Below, one piece after another: positions 25,694 to 35,176 of a stretch of DNA of 64,000 nt. The notes beneath the pieces were generated by a model, which saw only the letters and a list, made by a program, of their open reading frames with translations, had not been told where the DNA came from and did no database searches. Made by a program: the position numbers and the translations under genes. Source of the stretch: J027 sp034437655 (lineage in GTDB: Bacteria; Chloroflexota; Anaerolineae; Aggregatilineales; J027). The stretch spans positions 124,001-188,000 of the forward strand of contig DAOTTU010000063.1 of the NCBI GenBank assembly GCA_034437655.1, given 5' to 3'. Position 1 is the first letter of the stretch, and every line of letters begins with the position of its first letter.

Positions 25694-26623
25694 TCAGGGG
25701 AGGGTCGCGCTGTTGATGCCAAGTGTGCGCAGAAAATTTGGGGTGATGTCCAGCAGAGAAGCATAGCCTTGTGCAAATGCATGGCGTTGCGCACCGATGA
25801 CAACAGTCGGTACCTGATTTTCACTGTGACGCCGATCACCTTGAACTTCTAGATTGCCGTGATCAGAAAAAACGAGGATTAACCCGTCTTCATCGTGCCA
25901 TGCAGCCAGCAACCCCGCCATAAAGCCGTCGAATGTTTCCAGAAATTCGACACCGCGTTCTAATGGACCACGATGCCCAATTTCGTCTGTAATCCAGGTG
26001 CTAAAAAACGTCAGCGTGCGTTCGCGTGCGAGTTCAGCAAGGCGACGTCCGGCGGCCCGGGGTGTATAGGTGGGGGCGTCGTGATACCCCAGAAACGACG
26101 TCCACCCCGCACCAGTGAAGTCAGGTGCAATGGCATTCCCGGCGTAGTAGTCTACCTCAGTGAGCAACGGAATATCTGCTGACATGACCGCGTGCTGAAT
26201 ACCACTTGGGAGGCGCTTGCCACGTTCAATTGCGGCGAAGAATGGTGGCGGATAGGGCGTAATAAGCGTCGCTGAGTGTCCATGTGCAACGAGGGTCTTG
26301 AATAGATTGGCTTCATCCAGAATAGCGCGAATGTCGGGTGTTGGCTTGGGGCCATAATGCTTGCCAATTTCAGCCGGAACGTTGCGCCCGGTGAGAATAG
26401 CGGCATGGCCAGTGGCGCTTTGTGGGCGGCCTTCAACGCCGAAGCCCGCGTCTGTCGGGATGAAAATGGCACGCTCACTTTCCGTGCGTGGCGTGGACGC
26501 TAGCCAACGCCGGCCGCTGCTCAGGCTGTGTAGGGTTGGGGCATTGATAACAGCAAATGGGTTGCTGGTTGAATCATTTGCGCCTAATCCGATACCGTCG
26601 AGGAAAATCATGATATGATGCAT
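25694..26623 (-). CDS. Alkaline-phosphatase-superfamily metalloenzyme
   Basis: About 309 aa. Metal-site motifs of the PGM/phosphopentomutase branch: IMIFLDGIGLGAND at the start, nucleophile region SATGHAAILTGRN, TWITDEIGHRG and LVFSDHGNLEV near the end. Substrate not determinable; related proteins act on phosphate or sulfate esters. Of ATGs at 26632, 26623 and 26614 I prefer 26623, which places the DGIG motif ten residues in. A TACAAT at 26631-26636 would start transcription almost at this codon, so a leaderless transcript is possible. Convergent with the lipoprotein gene. Confidence 0.78.
   Translation of the reverse strand: MHHIMIFLDGIGLGANDSTSNPFAVINAPTLHSLSSGRRWLASTPRTESERAIFIPTDAGFGVEGRPQSATGHAAILTGRNVPAEIGKHYGPKPTPDIRAILDEANLFKTLVAHGHSATLITPYPPPFFAAIERGKRLPSGIQHAVMSADIPLLTEVDYYAGNAIAPDFTGAGWTSFLGYHDAPTYTPRAAGRRLAELARERTLTFFSTWITDEIGHRGPLERGVEFLETFDGFMAGLLAAWHDEDGLILVFSDHGNLEVQGDRRHSENQVPTVVIGAQRHAFAQGYASLLDITPNFLRTLGINSATLP
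26611..26619 (+). promoter_or_regulatory. Extended -10 promoter of the secreted protein gene
   Basis: TGATATGAT, one base from the elements before mreC and the RR operon, about 65 nt before the ATG at 26684. It overlaps the 5' end of the divergent metalloenzyme gene. Confidence 0.45.
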
Positions 26624-26683
26624 AGCATACATTGTAGCGCGTTGTAGGCCCGGAATACAGTTGTGTTCCGCGGGAGAGCAAAA

Positions 26684-27739
26684 ATGTTGATACAGCCCAA
26701 CCAGATTACACGGGCGTTGCTTGTTGTCGCTGTTTTGATGCTGGGGAATGCGTGGACAACCACCGCTCAGGACGATGGCAATGATGATGAGTTTTCTGCT
26801 GAGCAACAGTCTTTAATTGCGCTTGTCGAAGCTGCAAATGCTGACCGCCGTGGGTGGGAAAGCTATAAAGAACTCAGCATTGAAACCTTCAGTTACACCG
26901 AAGATGTTCAGATTAATGCCGATACCCGCTTTGTGATTTCACAAACGGTCGACTCAACGATCACCAGTGTTTACGAGCGTAACCCCATTATCAACCTGGA
27001 CTATAACGCCGACCATCTGCTGACTGTGCAGGTGCGGACGGACAACGAGTTCGGCCCCGACCGCCAGACCTCTGACATCTATGGATTGACAGTGAACACA
27101 CGCTATTTTGACGAGCGCTTGTATGTGCGTGGGCTCTATACCGGACCACCGAATGAGGCGTTAGTAGACACCCTCAGCGAATGGCAAGACATCACTGATG
27201 ACCCGGAACAGTTTCCACTTTTGCAAACGGCCAATCTGTATCGCTTTCTGCCAGAAGCGCCGCCAGAAGCCGGTTTAAATCCCTTACTGGGTGCCGACCT
27301 GGTGCGTGCCATGCGCGTTTTGCCGCTGCGGGATGTGTTGCTGGATATTGAACAGATGGCAGACCAGCAAGTGATTCTCAATGGTGCCGGGGCTGAAGTC
27401 ACGACGCGGCAGGTTCGCTTAAGGCTCGAACCACTGCCTGTGTTGGCAGCCGCTTTTGCTGGCGACCCAGAACGGGCGGCGTTGGTGGCTGCATTTTCTA
27501 ATGCTAACGCTGAGATCGAACTCTTGCTCTGGATCGACACCAATAATTTTCGTCATGTCCTCGAACAATATCGCATTACACTCGCCGGGAGTCCTGCGCC
27601 AGAAATTTATGGGTATGGCGAAAACGAGATTGAGCCCGATGGTGGAGTGACGGTAAACTATACGTTACAGCGCGATGTGCTTTACGCAGACATCAACATT
27701 CCGTTGACAGTAGAGCAACCGTTGCTTAATCCGCAATAA
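26684..27739 (+). CDS. Secreted protein of unknown function
   Basis: 351 aa. Start ATG after GGGAGAG; an in-frame ATG 21 nt upstream lacks a site. Signal peptide of about 30 residues ending TTTAQ. The mature protein is acidic and beta-rich: SQTVDSTITSVYERNPII, LTVQVRTDNEF, then LLQTANLYRFLP and RVLPLRDVLLDIEQ. The layout (long curved sheet, amphipathic helices, ligand-like pocket) recalls LolA/LppX-type lipid carriers, but this is a loose impression. The next gene follows 53 nt later. Confidence 0.6.
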   Translation: MLIQPNQITRALLVVAVLMLGNAWTTTAQDDGNDDEFSAEQQSLIALVEAANADRRGWESYKELSIETFSYTEDVQINADTRFVISQTVDSTITSVYERNPIINLDYNADHLLTVQVRTDNEFGPDRQTSDIYGLTVNTRYFDERLYVRGLYTGPPNEALVDTLSEWQDITDDPEQFPLLQTANLYRFLPEAPPEAGLNPLLGADLVRAMRVLPLRDVLLDIEQMADQQVILNGAGAEVTTRQVRLRLEPLPVLAAAFAGDPERAALVAAFSNANAEIELLLWIDTNNFRHVLEQYRITLAGSPAPEIYGYGENEIEPDGGVTVNYTLQRDVLYADINIPLTVEQPLLNPQ

Positions 27740-27792
27740 CGAAACGCTACTGAGACTACCTGTGTATACGCAGACCAGCAAAGGGAATTACT

Positions 27793-29238
27793 TTGGCCGG
27801 AGAACGTATTCTTATTTGTGACGATGGGCGCGAAAACCGCGATTTCATCATCGACTATATCATTGAGCCGAACAACTTCGAGGTACTCACCGCCAAAAAT
27901 GGGGTTGAAGCGATGGAGATCATGCGCAGCCAGCCGCTTGACCTGATTTTGCTGGACTTGCAAATGCCGAAGATGGGCGGTCTGGAAGTACTCGACACAA
28001 TGAATGCCGAAGAAATTCGCGTGCCTGTCGTGCTGATGACCTTCCACGGTAGCGAAGAAATCGCGATTGAAGTTTATCGTAAAGGTGTGCGCGATTACGT
28101 TAAAAAGCCGTTTTCTGTTGAAGAAATGACGGCGGCGATTGGCCGCGCCCTGTCAGAAGTGCGTTTGCGCCAGGAAAAAGAGAAACTCACGGAGCGGGTG
28201 ATCGCTGCTAACGCTGAAATGACACAGCGCATCCGTGAGCTGAACATGCTCTACAAAATTGGCAAAAGTGTGACAGCGCTGACGAGCATGAACGAGCTGT
28301 TGCCCCGTGTGTTGCGGGCTGCAATTGAAATTACAGATAGCGAAGCAGGGAGCTTGTTCCTTGTTCATGGAGAGCGACTTGTTGGCCGGGCGGTAAAATA
28401 CCCCGGCGAACCACAGATTCAGACTATCAACCAACCGCTAGAAAATCCATTTGCCTGGCGTGCTGTCCATACCAGCAAACCCCTGGTACTTAATCGTGCT
28501 GAAATGCAAGAATTGCGCCGAGACCACGCCGCGGCTGACCTGCCAGAGGCGGTATTGGTGACGCCGATGATCGTTGGCAAACGTACGATTGGTGCCGTGA
28601 TGCTCAATAATGTCTCGCCCGAAGCCGGTGAGTTCCGCAAGCAAGATGGCGCGATGCTCAGTGCATTGTCAGACTATGCAGCGATTGCAATTGAAAATGC
28701 CCGTAACCTTGCCCGGGCAGAGCAAGCTGGCCATACTGACGAAACGTCGCACGCCCCGCGTGAAGTGCTGCGGCTTCAAGCTCTTTTGCTGTTCATCGGA
28801 TTTGACGACACCAACGCCCCAACGATGTCTGCGGCGCAGCACTGGGACATGCTCAGTTTGCGGGCCAGCAGCCTTTCAGAACGGCTTGCAGAGATGGGGG
28901 CACAAGTCTGGAACTTTGGGGGCAAGCATCTGGTAGGGGCCTTTGATCCGGAACAGTATACCCCGCTGCAAATACTGAATGATGCATTAACGTTGTATGA
29001 AGAAAATGAAACGTTACATCTGACACTCAATGTGGGTGAAGTGTTGTTGTTGCGGCAGGATGATTCCGTACGTGACATCAGCGGTATGGCCTTTGATGAC
29101 GGGCTGAAGTTTCATTTATTGACTACGAATGAGCGAGTAATTATTTCAACAGAGGCGCTCCGATTTTTTAATGTTGATGAAATTGACGTGGAACCGCTTC
29201 AAAATTTGCCTTGTGTGCGATTTTTGAATATCATTTAG
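27793..29238 (+). CDS. Receiver-GAF signalling protein with degenerate cyclase-like C-terminus
   Basis: 481 aa, TTG start 6 nt after AAGGGAA. Residues 5-120: receiver (ICDDGREN, phosphoacceptor D55 in ILLDLQMP, VKKPFS). Residues about 125-155: coiled coil. Residues about 160-310: GAF domain (LPRVLRAAIEITDSEAGSLF ... IGAVMLNNVSPEAGEF). Residues about 325-470 have the order of secondary structure of a class III nucleotide cyclase (LLLFIGFDDTNA, LSERLAEMGAQVWNFGGKHL, VGAFD) without its two metal aspartates. No histidine kinase domain, so this part likely senses or binds rather than signals by phosphotransfer. First of four signalling genes. Confidence 0.75.
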   Translation: MAGERILICDDGRENRDFIIDYIIEPNNFEVLTAKNGVEAMEIMRSQPLDLILLDLQMPKMGGLEVLDTMNAEEIRVPVVLMTFHGSEEIAIEVYRKGVRDYVKKPFSVEEMTAAIGRALSEVRLRQEKEKLTERVIAANAEMTQRIRELNMLYKIGKSVTALTSMNELLPRVLRAAIEITDSEAGSLFLVHGERLVGRAVKYPGEPQIQTINQPLENPFAWRAVHTSKPLVLNRAEMQELRRDHAAADLPEAVLVTPMIVGKRTIGAVMLNNVSPEAGEFRKQDGAMLSALSDYAAIAIENARNLARAEQAGHTDETSHAPREVLRLQALLLFIGFDDTNAPTMSAAQHWDMLSLRASSLSERLAEMGAQVWNFGGKHLVGAFDPEQYTPLQILNDALTLYEENETLHLTLNVGEVLLLRQDDSVRDISGMAFDDGLKFHLLTTNERVIISTEALRFFNVDEIDVEPLQNLPCVRFLNII

Positions 29239-29295
29239 ATAAATCGACGTAAATTATTATAAATTTAAAGTTAACCAAGCTGAGCGAAACCTATA

Positions 29296-30825
29296 ATGAC
29301 AGAATCTACGTTAACTGGAACAGCTACCGCAGAATCTATCGCCAGCAATCCGTCAACCTCTCAACTCGGGCCGTCAAAAGTCAGTTTTGTTGAAGAAATT
29401 CGCAGAGATCGCCTGAGTCTGCTCTGGAAAGCGACCATGTTTGGTAGCATTGTACTGGTGTGGTTGGTGCTTGTTGCGTCTACTGGTGGGCGAGCCGTTT
29501 TTAATGTCACAGACTTTATCGTCCCGCTCGTTATTGTAATTACGGGTAGCTTGCTCACGCGATACTTTCTAAAACAAAATCAGTACAATCGGGCGACATG
29601 GGCCTATTCGTTAGGCATTGTGTTCATGGTTGTCACTCTGATGCTGCCAGATAGTGACGCCAGCCGAACACTGGTACCATCTATTGGTGTGCTGGTTGTG
29701 TTTATACTCGGTATGCTGATGTCGGTCCGTGAAACCATTGGACTGGCTGCACTGATGGTGGTGAGTATGATAGCCTTTCCGCTGGTGCTGCTTGGCGACT
29801 TCGCCGTGACAAGCGGCGGGGCGTTTGGGCTTTTGTTGATCGGAATCTCGACCATGTTCGTCACGCAGGTCAGTGGTGAATTATACGGGATCGCTGAATG
29901 GGCGCTCGACAGCTATCGCAAAGAACGTAAAACGGCAGATCAACTCCACGAAAGCCGACAGGAAGTTGAAAAAAGCCTGCTCAAGCAGCAAAACCTGACC
30001 CTGCAACTCCAAAACATTAACACTGAACTTGAAGACGCTCGACGCGCAGCAGAAATGGCCAAGCAATTTCGTGGGCAGTTCCTCGCCAACATGAGCCATG
30101 AGCTTCGAACACCACTCAATGCTGTCATCGGTTTTAGCGAGACCATGCTGAACTTCCCGATGATGTATAACGGTGTTGAGCTTCCACCCGAATACCGACA
30201 AGACATGGAACGCATCTACGGTAGTGGTAAACATCTACTGGGTATTATCAACGATATTCTGGACTTGAGCCGCATTGACGTTGGCCGCCTTGAAGTTGAG
30301 ATTCAACCGGTTGAACTAGAGCCAATCATCTCAAATCTTATGTCAACAACTATTGGTCTGATCGGTTCCAAACCTATTGAACTCAAGCGCGACTTGCCAG
30401 AGGTAATGCCGATGGTGCTTGGCGACCCGTTGCGGGTGCGGCAGGTGTTGCTCAATCTCTATTCGAACGCCGCAAAATTTACTGACAAAGGACATATTAG
30501 AATTTCTGTCGAAACAAAGCCCGAAACGGTAGTGGTGGCACTGGAAGACACGGGTACAGGCATTTCACCTGACAATGTAAAGACGATTTTTGAAGCCTTT
30601 CAGCAAGGCGACAGTGGCCGCAAGCAAAAGCGCGCTGGCTCTGGGCTAGGGCTCGCAATTTCCAGGCAATTACTGGAATTGATGGATGGCGACATCTGGT
30701 TAGAAAGCGAACCGGGCAAGGGCTCGATATTCTACGTCGCTTTCCCGCGTTATCGCATGGATGCCGACACTGAATGGGAAGAAGTTGCCGAGGTCACTGC
30801 CTCTACCACTCAGGGGAAGGAGTAA
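29296..30825 (+). CDS. Membrane-bound sensor histidine kinase
   Basis: 509 aa. Residues about 40-200 hold six hydrophobic helices with short loops (a MASE-like integral sensor). A coiled coil (about 215-258) leads to HisKA with H268 in NMSHELRTPLNAVIGFSE and HATPase_c with NLYSNAAKFTD, EDTGTGISPDN, FEAFQQGD and GSGLGLAISRQL. Signal perceived within the membrane. A receiver gene starts 11 nt after its stop. Confidence 0.9.
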   Translation: MTESTLTGTATAESIASNPSTSQLGPSKVSFVEEIRRDRLSLLWKATMFGSIVLVWLVLVASTGGRAVFNVTDFIVPLVIVITGSLLTRYFLKQNQYNRATWAYSLGIVFMVVTLMLPDSDASRTLVPSIGVLVVFILGMLMSVRETIGLAALMVVSMIAFPLVLLGDFAVTSGGAFGLLLIGISTMFVTQVSGELYGIAEWALDSYRKERKTADQLHESRQEVEKSLLKQQNLTLQLQNINTELEDARRAAEMAKQFRGQFLANMSHELRTPLNAVIGFSETMLNFPMMYNGVELPPEYRQDMERIYGSGKHLLGIINDILDLSRIDVGRLEVEIQPVELEPIISNLMSTTIGLIGSKPIELKRDLPEVMPMVLGDPLRVRQVLLNLYSNAAKFTDKGHIRISVETKPETVVVALEDTGTGISPDNVKTIFEAFQQGDSGRKQKRAGSGLGLAISRQLLELMDGDIWLESEPGKGSIFYVAFPRYRMDADTEWEEVAEVTASTTQGKE

Positions 30826-30835
30826 ACATATTCCC

Positions 30836-31663
30836 ATGCGCATCATGTACGTTGAAGATAACATGGTGAATCTTGCACTGGTCGAACGCATCGCACGCAT
30901 AGGGGGGCATGATGTTGTTTCATACTCAGATGGAACCACCGCCCTCGACGCGCTTGAAACGGACACGGCGCACCTTATCTTGATGGATATTGAGCTTGAC
31001 GGCGAGTTAGACGGTACTCAGGTCGTACAAAAACTCCGCGAGCGCGGTGACAAGCGGCCGATTGTAGCCGTGACAGCCTATGCGATGTCCGGCGATATGG
31101 AGCGCATTATGGCTGCTGGCTGTGATGGCTACCTGCCGAAACCCGTGCCGATTGCAGAACTACTGGAAATTATCGCCAGGTATGACCCCGAAAATGAACA
31201 GCCGCAGCCGCCACAACCCACTGCGGATGATGAGCCGACACCGCTTTCAGTCGCGCTGCGCTTGAATGAAGAAGATGCGCCGAGCAAAATAGCGAAACCG
31301 ACCGCGAAACCGACCGCGCCAGCCACGTCATCATCACCACCATCGAAAGTGGATACTGATGCATCAGTGTCGGCACCGCCAACAGCGTCGTCTGCGACAC
31401 CTGCGCCATCGCAAGCACCAGCTAACGGCAAGCTGACAACACCTGCGGCAACGTCAGAAACCGATGATAATAATCAACAGCAGGCTGGGCAACTACACAC
31501 GGCCCAACCCGCAACAACGACACCAGCAAACGTGGCTGATGATAAAACCACTGATACCAGCAAGACACCGACATCACCTGAGCAGGAAAAGCCTCCTGTC
31601 GAACACCATATGCCAGATTCGCCCACTCGCGAAGAAGCATCAAATTCGGAGAAAACACCCTGA
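30836..31663 (+). CDS. Response regulator with long P/T/A-rich tail
   Basis: 275 aa. Receiver over residues 1-122: MYVEDNMVN, phosphoacceptor in ILMDIELDGELDG, AVTAYAM and YLPKPV. The remaining 150 residues are low complexity (P, T, A, S, Q, E; KPTAKPTAPATSSSPP and similar), probably disordered. Stop overlaps the next ATG by one base (TGATG), giving translational coupling. Confidence 0.85.
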   Translation: MRIMYVEDNMVNLALVERIARIGGHDVVSYSDGTTALDALETDTAHLILMDIELDGELDGTQVVQKLRERGDKRPIVAVTAYAMSGDMERIMAAGCDGYLPKPVPIAELLEIIARYDPENEQPQPPQPTADDEPTPLSVALRLNEEDAPSKIAKPTAKPTAPATSSSPPSKVDTDASVSAPPTASSATPAPSQAPANGKLTTPAATSETDDNNQQQAGQLHTAQPATTTPANVADDKTTDTSKTPTSPEQEKPPVEHHMPDSPTREEASNSEKTP

Positions 31664-32271
31664 TGAGAGCTGTTAATGATTTTGACGACGATACGCCCAA
31701 AAAGCGCCGTTCCCAACTGCGGGAAGTCAAGATTGTGCGCTCAGATACCACAGAATCAGACGCTACAGAAGACGCCTCTATAGAGAATGGTGAGTCAACT
31801 GTGCAGGCTGAACCTACTCCTGGAAGCAGCCCCGGTAAAATAGCAGCGGTTGTGGTTGATGACGAACCAGCTAACCAGGACTTTTTGGTGCGCTTGCTGC
31901 GGCAGGCGAAGTTGCACGTTGAAGGTGCTGGCACAGGTAAAGAAGCGCTGGACATTGTTGAACGGTTGGGTGCGGATATCGCGCTGGTCATGCTTGACCG
32001 CAAATTACCCGACATGACAGGTGTAGAAGTACTCAGCGTGATGCGCCCCAAACTACCCGACGCCAAGATTATGATGGCAACGATGTTTGATGAGCGCTGG
32101 ATGATCCGCGAAGCGTTCAATAAAGGTGCTAATGCTTTTTTGGTGAAGCCGCATGGGTTTATGGACCTCTTTCAACTGGTGAACGGTTGTGTCCAGAACC
32201 AGACCGGGTTTGATTGTCTGGAAGGCTTAATTTTTGACCAGTATGGTCGGCGTCAATGGCGAGGACACTAG
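31663..32271 (+). CDS. Response regulator with disordered N-terminal extension
   Basis: 202 aa. About 60 charged residues precede a receiver domain (VVVDDEPANQ, VMLDRKLPDMTG, MMATMF, LVKPHG). The C-terminal 30 residues include two cysteines. Placing the disordered segment before the receiver is the mirror image of its upstream partner, whose tail follows its receiver. Last gene of the cluster, followed by a terminator. Confidence 0.83.
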   Translation: MRAVNDFDDDTPKKRRSQLREVKIVRSDTTESDATEDASIENGESTVQAEPTPGSSPGKIAAVVVDDEPANQDFLVRLLRQAKLHVEGAGTGKEALDIVERLGADIALVMLDRKLPDMTGVEVLSVMRPKLPDAKIMMATMFDERWMIREAFNKGANAFLVKPHGFMDLFQLVNGCVQNQTGFDCLEGLIFDQYGRRQWRGH

Positions 32272-32301
32272 TGGTGCGCGCATTGTAAAGGGTAAGCAAC
32301 C

Positions 32302-32334
32302 AACCCGGTGAAGTGATCATCGGGTTTATTTTTG
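32302..32334 (+). terminator. Terminator of the signalling cluster
   Basis: AACCCG (32302-32307)/CGGGTT (32321-32326) stem around a 13-nt loop, then TATTTTTG. About 30 nt after the last stop. Confidence 0.65.
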
Positions 32335-32372
32335 CGGCGGCATCACGTACACTCAGCGCCGGAGGTTTGTGT

Positions 32373-33485
32373 ATGTACACCACGCTTGACACCATCAACC
32401 CGGCAGACTGGGACGCTTTTGTATGCCAGCATCCACGCGCCCACTTTTTGCAACTGAGCGGCTGGGGGGTGCTGAAGTCCGAATACGGCTGGCAGCAGCA
32501 GCGCGTTGCCATTGCAAACACAGACGGTATTATTGTGGCCGGCGCACAAATCCTCTATCGTCGGGCGCTGTATGGACTGGTCAAGCTGGCCTATATCCCC
32601 TTTGGCCCGCTGTTAGACTGGCAAGAGCCCGCGCTGGTAGAAGCATTCATGAAAGCCCTGCATACAACGCTCCGCCGGGCGCGAACGTCGTTTTTGAAAA
32701 TTGAACCCGGTTACGATGTGCCGCTTGATGTCCTCCGGCAACATGGTTTCCGCGAAAGCCTGCAAACTGTCCAACCCCCCCGTACCCTTGTGATAGACGT
32801 CGCTGGCTCCACAGAAGACGACAGCCCCCGCGACGAAGACGCCATTATGCGTGAGATGAATCAGGGCACGCGCCGCAACATTCGAAAGAGCGCCAAACAT
32901 GACGTCGAAATTCGGCGTGGCACCACCCATGCCGACGTTGACAGCTTTAATCAACTGTTGGGCATAACGTCAGATCGGCAGGAGTTCGGGGTGCATGTGC
33001 CCGGTTACTATCATCGCATTTTCGACCTGTTTATCGAGCGCAACGCACCGTTGCACGCTGATCTATTGCTGGCGTCTTACACAGACCCCGAGACACAGGA
33101 ACGTACTGATCTGGCTGGTGTTATTGTCTTTGCACTGCGCGAACAGAGCTGGTATCAATATGGCGCAAGTAGCACAACTGAACGACAACGCATGGCGATG
33201 TTTGGGGCGCAATGGGCCGCTATCCAATGGGCCCGTGAACACGGTGCCAGTGTGTATGACATGGTGGGCGTACCAGATGAAGATACGGAAACGCTCGAAG
33301 CGCAGTTTAAGTCGCGCAACGATGGGTTGTGGGGGGTGTACCGTTTTAAGCGGGGCTGGGGCGGGCGTGTGGTCCGCACGGTCGGTGCGTGGGATTGGGT
33401 CTATAATCCGCTGATTTATAACTTGTATCGGGCATATATTGGGTGGCGTAGGGGACGAACCACCGATGACAGCGAACATGAGTGA
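32373..33485 (+). CDS. FemABX-family peptidyltransferase (peptidoglycan bridge formation)
   Basis: 370 aa. Two GNAT-like halves as in FemX/MurM: WDAFVCQHPRAHFLQLSGWG at the start, LVKLAYIPFGPLLD, SFLKIEPGYD, then MNQGTRRNIRKSAKHDVEIR and in the second half ITSDRQEFGVH and SWYQYGASSTTERQRMAMFG. The family adds amino acids from aminoacyl-tRNA to the lipid II stem peptide. ATG follows CGGAGG; the earlier in-frame ATG at 32313 lies within the terminator. Consistent with a thick-walled or single-membrane envelope. Confidence 0.88.
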   Translation: MYTTLDTINPADWDAFVCQHPRAHFLQLSGWGVLKSEYGWQQQRVAIANTDGIIVAGAQILYRRALYGLVKLAYIPFGPLLDWQEPALVEAFMKALHTTLRRARTSFLKIEPGYDVPLDVLRQHGFRESLQTVQPPRTLVIDVAGSTEDDSPRDEDAIMREMNQGTRRNIRKSAKHDVEIRRGTTHADVDSFNQLLGITSDRQEFGVHVPGYYHRIFDLFIERNAPLHADLLLASYTDPETQERTDLAGVIVFALREQSWYQYGASSTTERQRMAMFGAQWAAIQWAREHGASVYDMVGVPDEDTETLEAQFKSRNDGLWGVYRFKRGWGGRVVRTVGAWDWVYNPLIYNLYRAYIGWRRGRTTDDSEHE

Positions 33486-33519
33486 GACGGATATATAACA
33501 CAAAAGGAGTACGAAAGGC

Positions 33520-34374
33520 GTGGCCACCATACAACATTATGAACTCGGCAAAAAGCTCGGTAGTGGGGATATGGGTAGTGTGTTTCAGGCTACAGATACA
33601 CGCACAGACGAGCAGGTTGCGTTGAAGATACTACATAACATTGACATGCAGAGCGCTATGGATCGCGGTGCAGCCGCTGAGGTACTCGAATTTGCCGCCG
33701 GGATAACGCATGCGGCCATGCATCCTATACTCAAAGTCATTGACACAGATGAACGTGGGGGGATACTGGCAGTGGCGATGCCGTTAGCGGCGGCGTCTGT
33801 TTATGACTTTATGCAAGCGGGCAAGCGGATACCGCCGAATCGTGTCTACACGGTTATTGAGACAATCGCCAGTGTTCTGCAAAACCTGCATCAGAATGAG
33901 ATTGCACACGGTAGCGTGAAACCAACTAACGTATTGCTAGACCGCAGTGGCAACGCTGCCCTTACAGACCTGGCAATGGCACACCTGCGCGATATGGGTA
34001 TGATCCCTGCTGAGGCAACACTATTGCAACAGCACTACATTCACGTTGACCTGATGTATCACTCTACGCCAGAATTTGCGGCCGACATCTTTGCACTGGC
34101 GACGCTGGCTTACCACATGTTGACCTACAAGTTACCCCATTCTGACCCGCGTCCGGCAATACGCCAGAGCGAAAAGCCATCACAGGAAACGCTTGGTTCT
34201 GAAATGTTTGCCGTGCTGTTACGTGGGATGACGCATCGTAAGATGCTCGTTTATCCTGATGTGGGGAGCTTTATGGAAGATTTTAAATGCGCCTTCAACG
34301 GACAATCTATCGACTCTGAAACCGAACACTGGTTCCGGGTCAAAGTGCGTTCTGATGATGAGGATGAGGACTAA
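33520..34374 (+). CDS. Ser/Thr-kinase-fold pseudokinase
   Basis: 284 aa, GTG start after AAAAGGAG. Protein kinase fold with glycine loop LGSGDMGSVF, VALK (K36) and the helix-C E54. The catalytic loop reads H130-G-S-V-K-P-T-N: the HRD aspartate is serine and the arginine glycine. DFG is D150-L-A. APE appears as TPE, and the helix F aspartate is kept. So ATP could bind but phosphotransfer is expected to be poor or absent. No membrane segment. The C-terminal 25 residues are acidic. An intact Hanks kinase is encoded at 49062. Confidence 0.82.
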   Translation: MATIQHYELGKKLGSGDMGSVFQATDTRTDEQVALKILHNIDMQSAMDRGAAAEVLEFAAGITHAAMHPILKVIDTDERGGILAVAMPLAAASVYDFMQAGKRIPPNRVYTVIETIASVLQNLHQNEIAHGSVKPTNVLLDRSGNAALTDLAMAHLRDMGMIPAEATLLQQHYIHVDLMYHSTPEFAADIFALATLAYHMLTYKLPHSDPRPAIRQSEKPSQETLGSEMFAVLLRGMTHRKMLVYPDVGSFMEDFKCAFNGQSIDSETEHWFRVKVRSDDEDED

Positions 34375-34412
34375 TAGCCATATTGGATTCCATGTAGGAC
34401 ACGACGCAACCG

Positions 34413-35078
34413 CTAGAAATCCGGGTCGGTGTCGAACTCGGTTGTGTCGAATTTACTCTGCTTGATGAAGGAGAGGAACGGATAGGCGAGCTGGTCGGTG
34501 CTGGTGAACCCATGCTCAAGAAACTCGGCGTTGGCAATTTCAAAATCACGGTGCATCCGGTCCAGCAGATTGATGCGGTTGCTGGAAGGCTCAACGGAAA
34601 ACCGCACAATTAACGTTGAGTAGGCACCCGCCATAAAACACAACCACGAACCGTCCTCCATTTCGGTGCTACGCACGCCGGCCTGGAAGATTTCCGCCGT
34701 TGCTTCTCGATAGCTACTGAGCATCGGCACGATCAGTTCTGGGTCGACAGAGAAATCGCCAATCGTTTCAATCGGCATACCACTACGGTTGTCGTAAATG
34801 CTGATACCGACCGCCTTAGCCTCGAATTTCTTGCGTAGATGCAGCGTGTTGTCGTCCTCTTTGGCCACAGCATCTTCCCACCCGCTGGGGTCAGACTCTG
34901 CAATCATCTGTGAAACAGTCATAATCTGGCGTTGATAACGGTTATAGAGGCGATGAAACTGCGTGCGGTTAATATCGCCAGAGGCAAATTCTTCCGCAAT
35001 GCGTGACATTTTCTGGTAGACCTCGTTAATGAAAGCCTGCCCGCGTTCGATAGCGTCTTTCCGATTGGCGTTGTCCAT
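34413..35078 (-). CDS. Roadblock/longin-like protein of unknown function (tentative)
   Basis: 221 aa, ATG 8-14 nt after AAAGGGGCGAG. The first 65 residues form helices (KDAIERGQAFINEVYQKMSR ...). The rest alternates strands and helices: AVGISIYDNRSGMPIETIGD, then a helix, then GSWLCFMAGAYSTLIVRFSV and a long helix. This is the order of a roadblock/longin-type fold, which in bacteria regulates small GTPases, but identity is too low for certainty by eye. Convergent with the pseudokinase gene, 38 nt apart. Confidence 0.5.
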   Translation of the reverse strand: MDNANRKDAIERGQAFINEVYQKMSRIAEEFASGDINRTQFHRLYNRYQRQIMTVSQMIAESDPSGWEDAVAKEDDNTLHLRKKFEAKAVGISIYDNRSGMPIETIGDFSVDPELIVPMLSSYREATAEIFQAGVRSTEMEDGSWLCFMAGAYSTLIVRFSVEPSSNRINLLDRMHRDFEIANAEFLEHGFTSTDQLAYPFLSFIKQSKFDTTEFDTDPDF

Positions 35079-35176
35079 TTGTTTCTCGCCCCTTTCAGTG
35101 TAGCTCAACTGTCATGCACATCATTGTCCAGCATTATAGCCCATATTTGTAGGGACCGATAGACGGCCCCAATCCG

